Origin: Rhodobacteraceae bacterium UBA7436
Lineage (GTDB): Bacteria > Pseudomonadota > Alphaproteobacteria > Rhodobacterales > Rhodobacteraceae
Reading direction: 5' to 3'
Assembly: GCA_002478745.1 (NCBI GenBank)
Contig: DLQI01000134.1
Location: forward strand, 1 to 64,000
Length of the DNA stretch: 64,000 bases
This document shows, piece after piece, positions 8,457 to 17,260 of this stretch. Below the pieces are notes generated by a model, which was not told the origin of the DNA, did not search any database, and was given only the letters and a program-made list of their open reading frames with translations. Both the position numbers and the translations under genes were made by a program. Within the stretch, counting starts at the first letter, position 1. The number at the start of each line of letters is the position of its first letter.

Positions 8457-10403
8457 CTAGTCAAACAGCTTGAACAATTCGCCCTTCAGCTTGTCCTCTA
8501 GCTTTTTCTTCACGGCATCCTCAACGGATTGACCATCCTCAGTAGAGACACCTAATTCCTTCTCCAGCTTCTCTTGAGCACGGGCTTTGGTATCATCCTC
8601 CAAGGCCTTCGCCTTTTCCTTCAGCTTGGCTTTCTCTTCGGCCAGGTTCAGATTGATCGCCGCTTCCAAATCTGGCTGGATACGGGGATTGGACCATGGA
8701 CCTTTGATGCTCACAGGAATCGCGATCCCTTTGCCAGAGTTGGCGCGCAAGGCGGCAGGGGTGAACAAATAATCGATTTCCTGTGCGCCCAACCCCACGC
8801 GGCCTTTTCCCCGCGCCTCGTAATTGGGAAGCACAAACAACAAATCATCGTTGCGCAGGTTTCCCGCATTGATAGTAAATGTCGCCCCAAGACTGTCAAA
8901 AACCGTGGTGCCACCAGATCCGTTGCCACTGCCCATCAAAGTATTCAGGTCCAAACCCTGAATGGTGCCCTGCCCCAAACGCAACGCCCCATTTCCAGAC
9001 AACGAGCGCATGATTGCATCAACATTGGACCCGCTGCCCAAAAATGAAATTTCCGCATCGCCATTGCCCGTCAGACGCTCAACATCCATCGCATCGCGCA
9101 GAACCTTTTGAACCGAGACCGACTTGGCGAAAATCTTACCGCCAACCGACAATCCACCGCGGTTGTTCATAACAAACTCACCCGAAACAGTTCCATCATA
9201 GGCCTGAACCTCGCGCATTTCGAAAACCATGCGTGACCTGTCATTCTTGATCAGCGCGCGGGTTTTCCCCAGCTGAAATGAACCCAAGTCAATGCTGCTG
9301 GCCGTCAATGCGATCTCGCCGTTGAACGCGGCCAATCCAGATGCATCAATCCGATCTTTGGGCCAACCTGTGCCCACGCTCCCAGCGCTGCTTGCGCTTG
9401 AATTGTCACCTTGGGTCGCTCCCTTCAAATCCAAGGCTCCAGCACTGATCTGTGCGTTAAACTGTGGTGTCCCATTCAATGAAACATCCGCAGCACCCGT
9501 AATTGTGTTGCCATCCAAATCGGCTTGCATCCCACGCAAAGACAGGCGGCGATCCGATGTCAAAGTAAGGTCAGCGTCCATATCGACGCTGCGCCCCAAG
9601 CCACGCGGCAAATCTGCGCCGTCCAGCCCTAACGCCCGCAAGAATGCATCAGTATCAGATAGCTTCAAACCAAGGCGGCCCGCCACATCGCCAGCGGTGC
9701 TGGCACGACCTTTCAGCGAAAGCGATCCACCAGATGTCTTGATGCGCGCAACGATCGGCTGCACGTCACCGGCGATAAAACCCGCAAAGCCATTGATCGT
9801 GGCAACAACATCCACGTCTGCACCTGCAGGCCGCAGCGTTGCCTGAATGTCAGCAGCGCCCAACCGCTCGGGCCAATCCAATGCCAAATCGACCCCGCTA
9901 TATGAAACAAGATCACTGCCCTCAGCGTCATAGATCAAGGTCGCGTCCGTCACGGTCAATTTCTGCAAACTAAAGGCCTGCGCTTCGCGATCAGGTGCGG
10001 TTTCGGTTTCAATAGCTGCTTCACCGCTGGCATCGGTAAAGACCCAGCTTGCGCGACCATCTTTGCGACTTTCCAATCGGATAGTTGGGCTTGCAGCTTC
10101 AATATTGGTGATCTTGATTTCACCACTCAACAAAGCCATCGCATCAATACCAATGGCCGCATTGCGCGCCGTCAGCATCGAACCTTGGCGCGCCCAATCG
10201 GCATTACCAACTTCGATCTCTCCCGCAGACACACCCAACACAGGCCAAAGGGTCATCGACACATCACCGGTGATGCTGACCTCTCGCCCGGTTTGGGCTT
10301 TGATCTGCTCTGCGGCCAATCGTGCGATCCGGTCAGCAGGCAGAAACAGCAGTGAAACAACCGCGACGACGGCAATCAGCAACAACGCCCCAATAATTTT
10401 CAT
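8457..10403 (-). CDS. AsmA-family envelope protein
   Basis: This protein of 648 residues has an N-terminal signal anchor (MKIIGALLLIAVVAVVSLLFLP) followed by a long, mainly beta-strand periplasmic region. Family marks are the N-terminal DRIARLAAEQIKAQTGREVSITGDVSMTLWPVLGVSAGEIEVGNADWA and the C-terminal AsmA domain with NGALRLGQGTIQGLDLNTLM and a GPWSNPRIQPDL motif. It ends in a charged coiled tail rich in Glu and Lys. AsmA-like proteins are linked to outer-membrane lipid transport and assembly. The chosen ATG has AGGAAGAG just upstream; longer in-frame starts lack this. It converges with the VOC gene. Confidence 0.85.
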   Translation of the reverse strand: MKIIGALLLIAVVAVVSLLFLPADRIARLAAEQIKAQTGREVSITGDVSMTLWPVLGVSAGEIEVGNADWARQGSMLTARNAAIGIDAMALLSGEIKITNIEAASPTIRLESRKDGRASWVFTDASGEAAIETETAPDREAQAFSLQKLTVTDATLIYDAEGSDLVSYSGVDLALDWPERLGAADIQATLRPAGADVDVVATINGFAGFIAGDVQPIVARIKTSGGSLSLKGRASTAGDVAGRLGLKLSDTDAFLRALGLDGADLPRGLGRSVDMDADLTLTSDRRLSLRGMQADLDGNTITGAADVSLNGTPQFNAQISAGALDLKGATQGDNSSASSAGSVGTGWPKDRIDASGLAAFNGEIALTASSIDLGSFQLGKTRALIKNDRSRMVFEMREVQAYDGTVSGEFVMNNRGGLSVGGKIFAKSVSVQKVLRDAMDVERLTGNGDAEISFLGSGSNVDAIMRSLSGNGALRLGQGTIQGLDLNTLMGSGNGSGGTTVFDSLGATFTINAGNLRNDDLLFVLPNYEARGKGRVGLGAQEIDYLFTPAALRANSGKGIAIPVSIKGPWSNPRIQPDLEAAINLNLAEEKAKLKEKAKALEDDTKARAQEKLEKELGVSTEDGQSVEDAVKKKLEDKLKGELFKLFD

Positions 10404-10507
10404 GCCACTCTTCCTCATATTCGTTTCTACAACCCTAGGCCGCAGAACCAGACACCTCAATCCCAGAACCCTTCCCCTCTGCCCAGCCATCCACTATAGG
10501 CATCCTC

Positions 10508-11884
10508 ATGAGCACAAACCCGCCAAACATTCGCCCCGACCTCGCCCCTAAACTCCAAGTTCGTGAACCTGTGCGTTCCGGCCAGCCTACCATCGGCATG
10601 GTATCGCTTGGTTGCCCCAAGGCATTGGTCGACAGCGAACGCATCCTGACGCGCCTGCGCGCCGAAGGGTATGGCGTGTCCCCTGATTATTCTGGGGCCG
10701 ATGCAGTGATCGTGAACACCTGTGGTTTCCTTGATAGCGCCAAGGCCGAAAGCCTAGATGCCATTGGTGAGGCCCTGAATGAAAACGGTAAGGTCATCGT
10801 GACAGGGTGCTTGGGCGCTGAACCCGATTACATCCGCGAACACCACCCAAAGATCCTCGCGGTCACTGGCCCACACCAATACGAACAGGTGTTGGACGCG
10901 GTGCACGAAGCTGTACCACCATCTCCCGATCCGTTTATCGATCTACTCCCAGCATCAGGCGTATCACTCACACCGCGCCACTTCAGCTATTTGAAGATTT
11001 CCGAGGGCTGCAATCACAAATGCAAGTTCTGCATCATCCCAGACATGCGCGGCCACCTTGCCTCCCGCCCTGCCCACGCAGTCATGCGCGAAGCGGAAAA
11101 GCTGGTTGAAGCTGGCGTTAAAGAACTGCTGGTCATTTCCCAGGATACCTCGGCCTACGGCGTTGATATCAAACATGCTGAAGATCGCGGGCACCGTGCC
11201 CACATTACTGATCTGGCGCGCGATCTTGGGTCGCTCGGGGCATGGATACGTTTGCACTATGTCTACCCATACCCGCATGTGCGCCAGATGATCCCGTTGA
11301 TGGCAGACCCATCAAACGGCGTTTTGCCCTACCTTGATATTCCGTTCCAGCACGCACACCCTGACGTTCTGAAACGCATGGCACGCCCTGCGGCCGCATC
11401 GAAAACGCTGGATGAAATCGCGGCATGGCGCGACATTTGTCCAGACATCACCCTGCGCTCTACCTTTATTGTGGGGTATCCGGGCGAAACGGAATCCGAA
11501 TTCCAAACCTTGCTGGATTGGATGGGCGAAGCGCAGCTCGATCGCGTTGGATGCTTCCAATATGAAAACGTCGAAGGCGCACGTTCAAACGCGCTACCTA
11601 ACCACGTGGATGCAGAGATCAAACAAGATCGCTGGAACCGCTTCATGGAAAAAGCCCAAGCAATCTCTGAAGCCAAACTTCAAGCCAAAGTTGGCAGCCG
11701 CATTGATGTGATCATTGATGAAATCGATGAAGACGCCGCAACCTGTCGCACAAAATCAGACGCGCCAGAAATTGATGGCAACCTGTTCATCGATGAAGGT
11801 TTTGAGAAATTGAACGTCGGCGACATCGTCACGGTTGAGGTCGATGAAGCGGGCGAATACGATCTTTGGGGCAAACTGGTTTAA
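10508..11884 (+). CDS. rimO: Ribosomal protein uS12 methylthiotransferase RimO
   Basis: This 458-residue radical-SAM enzyme adds a methylthio group to an Asp of ribosomal protein uS12. The N-terminal UPF0004 domain supplies Cys36, Cys72 and Cys101 ([23 protein letters not shown]) for one iron-sulfur cluster. The radical-SAM motif CNHKCKFC (Cys168, Cys172, Cys175) supplies the other, and a C-terminal TRAM domain completes the protein. The pattern LGCPK.LVDSE separates RimO from MiaB. It is monocistronic, divergent from the AsmA gene and ends at a bidirectional terminator shared with the dodecin gene. Confidence 0.95.
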   Translation: MSTNPPNIRPDLAPKLQVREPVRSGQPTIGMVSLGCPKALVDSERILTRLRAEGYGVSPDYSGADAVIVNTCGFLDSAKAESLDAIGEALNENGKVIVTGCLGAEPDYIREHHPKILAVTGPHQYEQVLDAVHEAVPPSPDPFIDLLPASGVSLTPRHFSYLKISEGCNHKCKFCIIPDMRGHLASRPAHAVMREAEKLVEAGVKELLVISQDTSAYGVDIKHAEDRGHRAHITDLARDLGSLGAWIRLHYVYPYPHVRQMIPLMADPSNGVLPYLDIPFQHAHPDVLKRMARPAAASKTLDEIAAWRDICPDITLRSTFIVGYPGETESEFQTLLDWMGEAQLDRVGCFQYENVEGARSNALPNHVDAEIKQDRWNRFMEKAQAISEAKLQAKVGSRIDVIIDEIDEDAATCRTKSDAPEIDGNLFIDEGFEKLNVGDIVTVEVDEAGEYDLWGKLV

Positions 11885-11900
11885 CCACCAAGATCAGCCA

Positions 11901-11942
11901 AAACTTGCGCGGCACCTATGTCTAAGTGCCGCGCAGTTTTAA
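11901..11942. terminator. Bidirectional terminator between rimO and dodecin
   Basis: The arms AAAACT-GCGCGGCAC and GTGCCGCGC-AGTTTT pair around a short loop (stem at 11907-11915 and 11926-11934). A- and T-rich flanks give a T run on both strands. It lies between two convergent genes. Confidence 0.8.
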
Positions 11943-12146
11943 TTAGTCTTCCAGCAAGAATGTGATTTTCATCACAACGCGGTATTCGCTGATTTTGCCA
12001 TCTGTCACGACAACTTTCTGATCCGCAATCCACGCGCCGCTGATGCCCTTAAGGGTCTTGGATGCGCGCGCAATACCGCTTTCCAATGCGTCGTCAAATG
12101 ACTTGGTTGAGGATGCGATGACTTCGGTAACTTTTGCGATGCTCAT
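11943..12146 (-). CDS. Dodecin family protein
   Basis: This 67-residue protein is a dodecin, a small dodecameric flavin-binding protein thought to store or buffer flavins. The sequence MSIAKVTEVIASSTKSFDDALESGIARASKTLKGISGAWIADQKVVVTDGKISEYRVVMKITFLLED shows the beta-alpha-beta-beta fold, including the KTLKGISGAWI segment with the flavin-stacking Trp. The start is placed at MSIAKV because AAAGGAAAA precedes it and because the family begins there. A longer frame upstream is unlikely to be translated. Confidence 0.9.
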   Translation of the reverse strand: MSIAKVTEVIASSTKSFDDALESGIARASKTLKGISGAWIADQKVVVTDGKISEYRVVMKITFLLED

Positions 12147-12386
12147 AGTATTTTCCTTTGATTTAAAAATTGGCTTGAGAAATTCTGGGGGCCGACCCAT
12201 CGATTGTCTGCGTGGTGCCCTAAGTGTTTACTGTCTCAACTGTGGCGATCATAACCGGCAAAACTGATCACCATTAAGGGGAAAACAGGGCCATCCCACC
12301 CCCCAAATGAAGAACTGTCATGACCACACTATTGCCTGCCTAAGCTTGAAAGTCTGCTTCGAGCCCGTACTCACCAAAATTCTGCC

Positions 12387-12416
12387 TTGCAGCTAATGGT
12401 GGCTTCTCACTATAAT
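12387..12416 (+). promoter_or_regulatory. Sigma-70-like promoter of the XRE-cupin regulator
   Basis: TTGCAG (12387-12392) and TATAAT (12411-12416) are separated by 18 bases. The expected transcription start, 6-8 bases downstream, falls at about 12423-12425, on the ATG at 12425. No Shine-Dalgarno sequence is present, so a leaderless mRNA is likely. Confidence 0.55.
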
Positions 12417-12424
12417 CCGTTATT

Positions 12425-12982
12425 ATGGAAAACACCGACGCAATACTATCGTTACTGCCAAATCGCTTGAAGGATGCACGCCGCGCCAAGGGGCTATCTC
12501 TTGACGCTGTGGCAAAACTATCGGGCGTGTCGCGCAGTATGGTCAGTCAGATTGAGCGTGGGGAATCTTCACCGACGATCTCGACGTTGTGGAATCTGAC
12601 TAAGGCGCTACAGGTGGATTTTGCGGGGCTTCTTGAAGATGATCAGGAAAGCCGCGTTGAAGTTTTACGCAGCGGTGATGTACCTGCGATTGATAATCAC
12701 GGCACAGGATGTTCGATCCGCATTCTTTCACCGCCCGAAGAAGCAGGACGGCATGAAGTCTATGATCTGCGGTTTAACCAAGGCGGTATTCTGGACAGTT
12801 TGCCACACGCGCAGGGCGCACGTGAACACCTGACTGTAATCGAAGGACGGCTGACCGTCACCAGTGGTGAAGCGGTTGAACAATTGTCAGACGGTGACAC
12901 AGCACGTTACGCGGCTGATGTTGCTCATAAAATTAGTGCAGACGGGCCCGCCCGTGCATTCTTGGTCGTACATGGCGCTTAG
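12425..12982 (+). CDS. XRE-family regulator with C-terminal cupin domain
   Basis: This 185-residue regulator has an N-terminal helix-turn-helix (LKDARRAKGLSLDAVAKLSGVSRSMVSQIERGESSPTISTLWNLTKAL, about residues 12-60) and a C-terminal cupin (about 105-180; GGILDSLPHAQGAREHLTVIEGRLTV). Cupin-XRE proteins usually sense small metabolites. It lies 96 bases before kbl-tdh on the same strand, so control of threonine/glycine metabolism is plausible but inferred. A consensus-like promoter ends about 8 bases before its ATG, and a small terminator follows the stop codon, so it is probably transcribed separately. Confidence 0.85.
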   Translation: MENTDAILSLLPNRLKDARRAKGLSLDAVAKLSGVSRSMVSQIERGESSPTISTLWNLTKALQVDFAGLLEDDQESRVEVLRSGDVPAIDNHGTGCSIRILSPPEEAGRHEVYDLRFNQGGILDSLPHAQGAREHLTVIEGRLTVTSGEAVEQLSDGDTARYAADVAHKISADGPARAFLVVHGA

Positions 12983-12984
12983 GT

Positions 12985-13007
12985 AAATCCACTTTAACGG
13001 ATTTTTT
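12985..13007 (+). terminator. Probable terminator after the XRE-cupin gene
   Basis: AAATCC (12985-12990) pairs with GGATTT (12999-13004) around an 8-base loop and is followed by more Ts. The stem is short, so strength is uncertain. Confidence 0.45.
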
Positions 13008-13078
13008 GCCAAGTTACTGTAATTCTAATATTGCGGAAATTCATCCGTCATGCCATCTTCCTGAAAACGGAGGCCGCT

Positions 13079-14266
13079 ATGACGACTGCATTTCTAGATC
13101 ACATGACCGAAACGCTGGCACAAATTGATGCCGAAAGGATGACGAAACACGAGCGTCTGATTTCATCCCCACAAGCAGGACAGGTCACCGCGAACGGTAG
13201 GTCCGTGATCAACCTTTGTGCGAACAATTACCTTGGGTTGGCCGACCACCCCGATCTGATCAAGGCCGCCAAAGAAGCGATGGACACCAAAGGGTTCGGC
13301 ATGGCCTCAGTACGGTTTATCTGCGGTACGCAGGACTTGCATCGCGATCTCGAAACACGGTTGGCGAGCTTCTTGGGGAAGGACGATTCCATCCTATTTG
13401 CGGCTTGTTTTGACGCCAACGGCGGGTTGTTTGAGCCGTTGCTCGGGCCAGAGGACGCGATCATCTCGGATGCGTTGAACCATGCATCTATCATTGACGG
13501 CATTCGGTTGTGCAAGGCCAAACGCTACCGCTATGCGAACTCCGACATGGTTGATCTTGAAACGCAGTTGCAAGCAGCAAAAGCGGGCGGCGCACGCTTC
13601 ATTGTCATCGCGACTGACGGGGTGTTTAGCATGGATGGCTACCTTGCCAACCTGCCCGAGATCACCAAATTGGCAGAGGCTTACGACGCTTTGGTCATGG
13701 TCGATGATTGCCATTCCACCGGCTTCATGGGGCCAAAGGGGGAAGGCACGCCCGCTCATTTTGGTGTCGATGTCGATATTCTGACTGGCACGTTGGGCAA
13801 GGCGCTTGGTGGTGCAATCGGCGGCTATATTGCCGGACCACAACCAGTCGTTGACCTGCTGCGCCAGCGGGCGCGTCCCTATCTGTTCTCAAATTCCCTA
13901 CCTCCCTCCATCGTCGCCGCTGGGATCGAAGCAATTCGGCTGGTCGAGGAGGGCGATGCCTTACGTGCGCAACTGTTTGCAAATGCAGCCTACTGGCGCG
14001 CAGGTTTGACTCGTTTGGGCTTTAACCTGCTGCCTGGCGAACATCCAATCATCCCCGTCATGTTGGGGGAGGCGCATTTGGCGCAAGACATGGCCGCCCG
14101 TCTGTTTGATGAAGGTGTCTATGTCAGCGGATTCTTCTTCCCCGTTGTTCCGCGCGGCCAAGCCCGCATTCGCACCCAGATGAACGCATCCTTAACAAAA
14201 GATGATCTGGATCACGCGCTGACTGCGTTCGAGACAGTTGGAAAAGCTGTTGGCGTTTTGAAATGA
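13079..14266 (+). CDS. kbl: Glycine C-acetyltransferase (2-amino-3-ketobutyrate CoA ligase)
   Basis: This 395-residue PLP enzyme of the alpha-oxoamine synthase family splits 2-amino-3-oxobutyrate with CoA into glycine and acetyl-CoA. Key features are [17 protein letters not shown] near the N-terminus, the [10 protein letters not shown] block and the PLP-lysine motif [14 protein letters not shown] with Lys241. The ATG at 13079 follows a GGAGG; an upstream in-frame start lacks one. The gene overlaps tdh by 4 bases (ATGA), and the two enzymes form the standard threonine-to-glycine pathway. Confidence 0.95.
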   Translation: MTTAFLDHMTETLAQIDAERMTKHERLISSPQAGQVTANGRSVINLCANNYLGLADHPDLIKAAKEAMDTKGFGMASVRFICGTQDLHRDLETRLASFLGKDDSILFAACFDANGGLFEPLLGPEDAIISDALNHASIIDGIRLCKAKRYRYANSDMVDLETQLQAAKAGGARFIVIATDGVFSMDGYLANLPEITKLAEAYDALVMVDDCHSTGFMGPKGEGTPAHFGVDVDILTGTLGKALGGAIGGYIAGPQPVVDLLRQRARPYLFSNSLPPSIVAAGIEAIRLVEEGDALRAQLFANAAYWRAGLTRLGFNLLPGEHPIIPVMLGEAHLAQDMAARLFDEGVYVSGFFFPVVPRGQARIRTQMNASLTKDDLDHALTAFETVGKAVGVLK

Positions 14267-15297
14267 GCAATGAAATGAAAGCATTAATCAAGGCTCACGG
14301 TCGTGAAGGCCTATGGTTACAAACCGCTCCAGTACCAGATATCGGCCCTGACGATGTGCTGATCCGCATTAACAAGACGGGCATTTGTGGCACAGACATC
14401 CATATCTGGAACTGGGATGATTGGGCCAAGAAGACCGTCCCAGTTCCATTGATTACAGGGCATGAATTCGCGGGAGAAATAGTTGAGCTTGGGCGTAATG
14501 TTGAAGGATTAAATCTGGGGCAAAGGTGTAGTGGTGAGGGTCATTTGATTGGCAAACAATCGCGCCAAAGTCGTGCCGGAAAATTCCATCTTGACCCAGA
14601 AACACGGGGCATTGGTGTGAACGAACAAGGCGCATTCGCTGAATATTTGCGTCTACCTTCCTTCAACGTAGTGCCTTTACCAGACGAGATCAGCGACGAC
14701 ATCGGTGCCATCCTTGATCCCTTGGGCAACGCTGTTCACACCGCTCTTTCGTTCGATCTTGTGGGGGAAGACGTGTTAATCACCGGTGCTGGCCCAATCG
14801 GCATTATGGCAGCGGCCGTTGCGCGGCACGCAGGCGCGCGCAACGTGGTGATCACGGATATCAACCAAGATCGCCTCGATTTGGCCGCGAAGGTGGCGGA
14901 TGTGACGCCAGTAAACGTTACAAAAACCGATCTGGCTGATGTACAAGCACGGCTAAAAATCATGCAGGGTTTCGATGTCGGCCTAGAAATGTCTGGCAAC
15001 CAAGTAGCCCTTGATCAGATGGTTGAAGCCATGGTGATGGGCGGACGTATCGCGCTGCTTGGAATTCCGCCGGGTAAAAGCCCCGTCGATTGGAGCCGGA
15101 TAGTTTTCAAGGCGATCACCCTGAAAGGCATCTATGGGCGCGAGATTTTTGAGACGTGGTACAAGATGATCGCGATGTTGCAAAACGGGCTGGACGTGTC
15201 TGGCATTATTACACACCGCTTTGCGGTCAAGGATTACGCCGAAGGATTCGCTGCGATGAAGTCAGGGAAAGTCGTGTTAGATTGGAGAACGACCTAA
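14263..15297 (+). CDS. tdh: L-threonine 3-dehydrogenase
   Basis: This 344-residue medium-chain dehydrogenase oxidises L-threonine to 2-amino-3-oxobutyrate with NAD+, the substrate for Kbl. The catalytic zinc ligand Cys42 ([15 protein letters not shown]) and His67-Glu68 (GHEFAGE) are present, as are the NAD-binding [17 protein letters not shown] and the Tdh-specific [21 protein letters not shown] and [15 protein letters not shown]. The lobe that normally holds four structural-zinc cysteines (about residues 97-112) reads [16 protein letters not shown] and has none, so this form lacks the structural zinc. Start codon ATG overlaps the kbl stop. Confidence 0.95.
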   Translation: MSNEMKALIKAHGREGLWLQTAPVPDIGPDDVLIRINKTGICGTDIHIWNWDDWAKKTVPVPLITGHEFAGEIVELGRNVEGLNLGQRCSGEGHLIGKQSRQSRAGKFHLDPETRGIGVNEQGAFAEYLRLPSFNVVPLPDEISDDIGAILDPLGNAVHTALSFDLVGEDVLITGAGPIGIMAAAVARHAGARNVVITDINQDRLDLAAKVADVTPVNVTKTDLADVQARLKIMQGFDVGLEMSGNQVALDQMVEAMVMGGRIALLGIPPGKSPVDWSRIVFKAITLKGIYGREIFETWYKMIAMLQNGLDVSGIITHRFAVKDYAEGFAAMKSGKVVLDWRTT

Positions 15298-15371
15298 ATT
15301 TGATCCGATGAATATATCCACTGGTGGGCCTGAATAGACATCCCAACGCAGCCGTAGAAATTGACTTCAAC

Positions 15372-15401
15372 AATTTCAGCTTTGCCCGCAAAGCTGAAAT
15401 T
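15372..15401. other. Perfect 13-bp inverted repeat with 4-base loop
   Basis: AATTTCAGCTTTG (15372-15384) and CAAAGCTGAAATT (15389-15401) enclose CCCG. It lies 75 bases past the tdh stop and before the SOS boxes. No T run follows, so it is either a non-standard terminator, an mRNA-stabilising hairpin or an operator. Confidence 0.6.
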
Positions 15402-15442
15402 CGAACTGAGACGTATCCCTCAAACACGCCATACTTGCATTT

Positions 15443-15468
15443 GTTCCGCTTATGTTCTATTTATGTTC
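15443..15468 (+). promoter_or_regulatory. Triple LexA-type box (GTTC at 11-bp period)
   Basis: GTTC occurs at 15443-15446, 15454-15457 and 15465-15468, with exactly seven bases between each, giving two overlapping GTTC-N7-GTTC sites. This direct repeat is the established LexA target in Alphaproteobacteria. It is 28 bases upstream of the start codon at 15496, where a repressor would block a promoter. Confidence 0.7.
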
Positions 15469-15495
15469 TCACCAATAAGAACAAAGGAATCAGTC

Positions 15496-15846
15496 ATGCA
15501 ACACCAAGCAACGCTACCAGGTATGTTTGCACCCGTTCAGGGCGTGCTTGCGATTGAACCTGCCGTTCCTGCCACAGAAAAACAAATCGCATTTGCAAAA
15601 TCTATCGCGGGTAAAATGGGTGTCACTCTGCCCACATCCCTGTTTACCAACCGCACCAGCCTGTCTGCGTGGATCGACAAACATAAGCCAAAGCCACCAA
15701 CAGGTCAGTTCGCCAATTACCCCTCGTCCAAACAGGTGCAATTTGCAGAACGCATTGCGCGGCTCAAACGGCGTGAGGTGCCACACGAATGCTTTCGTGA
15801 CAAAACACTGATGTCGCGTTGGATCGATGGCAATAAACCACGCTGA
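15496..15846 (+). CDS. Small protein with two tandem copies of a short domain, probably SOS-induced
   Basis: This 116-residue cytosolic protein has two similar ~40-residue units. The first is TEKQIAFAKSIAGKMGVTLP..SLSAWIDKHKPK and the second is SSKQVQFAERIARLKRREVP..LMSRWIDGNKPR. Each unit has a KQ(I/V)xFA(K/E)xIA helix, a central Pro and a closing S.WID.(H/N)KP. From memory, similar units occur at the C-termini of some plasmid-borne DNA topoisomerases; that is unverified. The start follows AAAGGA at good spacing. The overlapping LexA-type boxes upstream suggest induction by DNA damage. Its function is unknown. Confidence 0.8.
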   Translation: MQHQATLPGMFAPVQGVLAIEPAVPATEKQIAFAKSIAGKMGVTLPTSLFTNRTSLSAWIDKHKPKPPTGQFANYPSSKQVQFAERIARLKRREVPHECFRDKTLMSRWIDGNKPR

Positions 15847-15886
15847 TAGCGTTGGATTATAGCGCCCGCAGCCCTATCTGTTGGGC

Positions 15887-16255
15887 ATGAGTGAAGAAAC
15901 CAAAGTGCTATATAACGCGCAGTGCCCCGTTTGCCGGTTTGAAATTGATCATTACCGCAGCTATGCGCAGAAATCAGACCTCGCTATCCGGTTTGACGAT
16001 CTGAACAGTGATGCCTTATCCGCGTGGAATATCACCTCTGATCAGGCGGCGCGCCGCCTTTATGTAGAACACAAAAGTCAGCTGTATTCCGGCATTCCAG
16101 CATTCATCGTGTTGTGGCGCGAAATGCCGCGCTATCGTATTTTAGGGCGAGTCGTAGACTTGCCAGTCATCCACTGGATCGCCTGTAAGGTGTATGACCT
16201 CGCGTTAGCGCCAGCGATTTATCGTTGGCATCTGTATCGACAGCGGCGTACCTAA
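15887..16255 (+). CDS. DCC-family (DUF393) thiol-disulfide oxidoreductase-like protein
   Basis: This 122-residue protein has the DUF393 hallmarks: VLYNAQCPVCRFEIDHYR (a CPxC redox-like motif) near the N-terminus, IRFDDLNSD, and GIPAFIVLWREMPRYRILGRVVDLPVIHWIACKVYD. The family is predicted to have a thioredoxin-like fold, and its substrates are largely unknown. The ATG at 15887 is preferred to a TTG two codons earlier. It lies 18 bases before the HlyIII gene on the same strand and probably shares its transcript. Confidence 0.8.
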   Translation: MSEETKVLYNAQCPVCRFEIDHYRSYAQKSDLAIRFDDLNSDALSAWNITSDQAARRLYVEHKSQLYSGIPAFIVLWREMPRYRILGRVVDLPVIHWIACKVYDLALAPAIYRWHLYRQRRT

Positions 16256-16273
16256 AGTAACCCAAAAAAGGCC

Positions 16274-16906
16274 GTGCACATGTACCCCACTTCTAGAAAT
16301 GAAACTATTGCTGATGGGATCGTACACGCCCTATCCATTTCCTTGGGTCTCTATGGCGCCGTTTGGCTGTGGTGCTATTTGCCGATGTGGCGCACCACTG
16401 AAATGTCATGGGCTGTTGGCATCTACATTGTGATCATGGTCAGCGCGTTCACCGTTTCCGGCGTCTATCACATGACCCCAATTTCGGATTTGCGTGTGCG
16501 CCTGCGCCGTGCAGACCACGGTCTGATATTCTTGCGCATTGCCTCCAGCTATACACCGCTGGTTTTGGTCATAAACACGCCGTTCTCCTATGTCGTCTTG
16601 GCTGGGGTATGGATCGCTGCGCTAATCGGTTTCTTTTCCAAACTCGTGTTCTGGAAGGGCGAAGGCGGGTCCTCCCTCGCGCTATACTTTGCACTTAGCT
16701 GCGCGATGTTCCTCTTGATTTGGCCGATGTGGCAACGCTTGGATCACACCTCGATCTGGTTATTATTGGGAGGTGGCGCGACCTACGGGATTGGAGCGAT
16801 CTTTTATTCACGCAAAACTATGCCCTATAGCTATCCAGTTTGGCACATCTTTGTAACGGCTGCATCGGCTGCATTCTTTGTCGCCATTGCCATCGCGATC
16901 CGCTAA
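16274..16906 (+). CDS. Hemolysin III (HlyIII/PAQR) family membrane protein
   Basis: This 210-residue protein has seven predicted helices and the HlyIII motifs NETIADGIVHALSISLG (helix 1), SGVYHM with a zinc-type His, RRADHGLIFLRIASSYTPL and a C-terminal PVWHIFVTAASAAFFVAI. PAQR-type proteins carry a Ser/Asp/His zinc site in the membrane. Bacterial members are named after hemolysis in Bacillus, but their physiological role is unsettled. An alternative start lies two codons downstream. It converges with the IMPACT-family gene with no gap. Confidence 0.85.
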   Translation: MHMYPTSRNETIADGIVHALSISLGLYGAVWLWCYLPMWRTTEMSWAVGIYIVIMVSAFTVSGVYHMTPISDLRVRLRRADHGLIFLRIASSYTPLVLVINTPFSYVVLAGVWIAALIGFFSKLVFWKGEGGSSLALYFALSCAMFLLIWPMWQRLDHTSIWLLLGGGATYGIGAIFYSRKTMPYSYPVWHIFVTAASAAFFVAIAIAIR

Positions 16907-17257
16907 TTACAGCGCATCCAAATAGGCGCGCACACAGGTCTGCACATGGCGGAAACGATCACCACCCAAGTGCTTTCCTCCATACCAACGTGTCACAACG
17001 ATCAAATGATCGCTCAACCCCTCGCGCTCTAGCATCCGGACAATGATCATGCCCGCACCGCTTTCGCCGTCATCGCCTTTTAGCGCGCCAGTCGCAGACA
17101 GCTGCACAGCCCATGTATTGTGGGTCGCTTTGGCATAGGCCTTGTCACGTTTCAAAAGCTTCAGGGCCGCGTCCACGCCCGCGCGGTCCGTCACCGGACA
17201 GCCAGAGACCGCATATTTGGACCCCTTGTCCGTCAAGATGTGGCCCAACATCTTCAT
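16907..17257 (-). CDS. IMPACT/YigZ N-domain protein (UPF0029)
   Basis: This 116-residue protein contains the UPF0029 domain: KGSKYAVSGCPV near the start, KATHNTWAV, DDGESGAGMIIVRMLEREGL and the signature VVTRWYGGKHLGGDRFRHV. It is shorter than E. coli YigZ (about 200 residues) and lacks the C-terminal domain, which is common in this clade. YigZ/IMPACT proteins have been tied to translation control and nucleic-acid binding, but the bacterial role is unproven. It lies 3 bases after the M48 protease gene on the same strand and is probably co-transcribed. Confidence 0.85.
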   Translation of the reverse strand: MKMLGHILTDKGSKYAVSGCPVTDRAGVDAALKLLKRDKAYAKATHNTWAVQLSATGALKGDDGESGAGMIIVRMLEREGLSDHLIVVTRWYGGKHLGGDRFRHVQTCVRAYLDAL

Positions 17258-17260
17258 TGC

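Noticed and set aside
8574..9047. Long ORF on the plus strand opposite the AsmA gene
   Set aside because: No ribosome-binding site or recognisable domain; a mirror of the coding strand. The same applies to many other antisense ORFs in the window.
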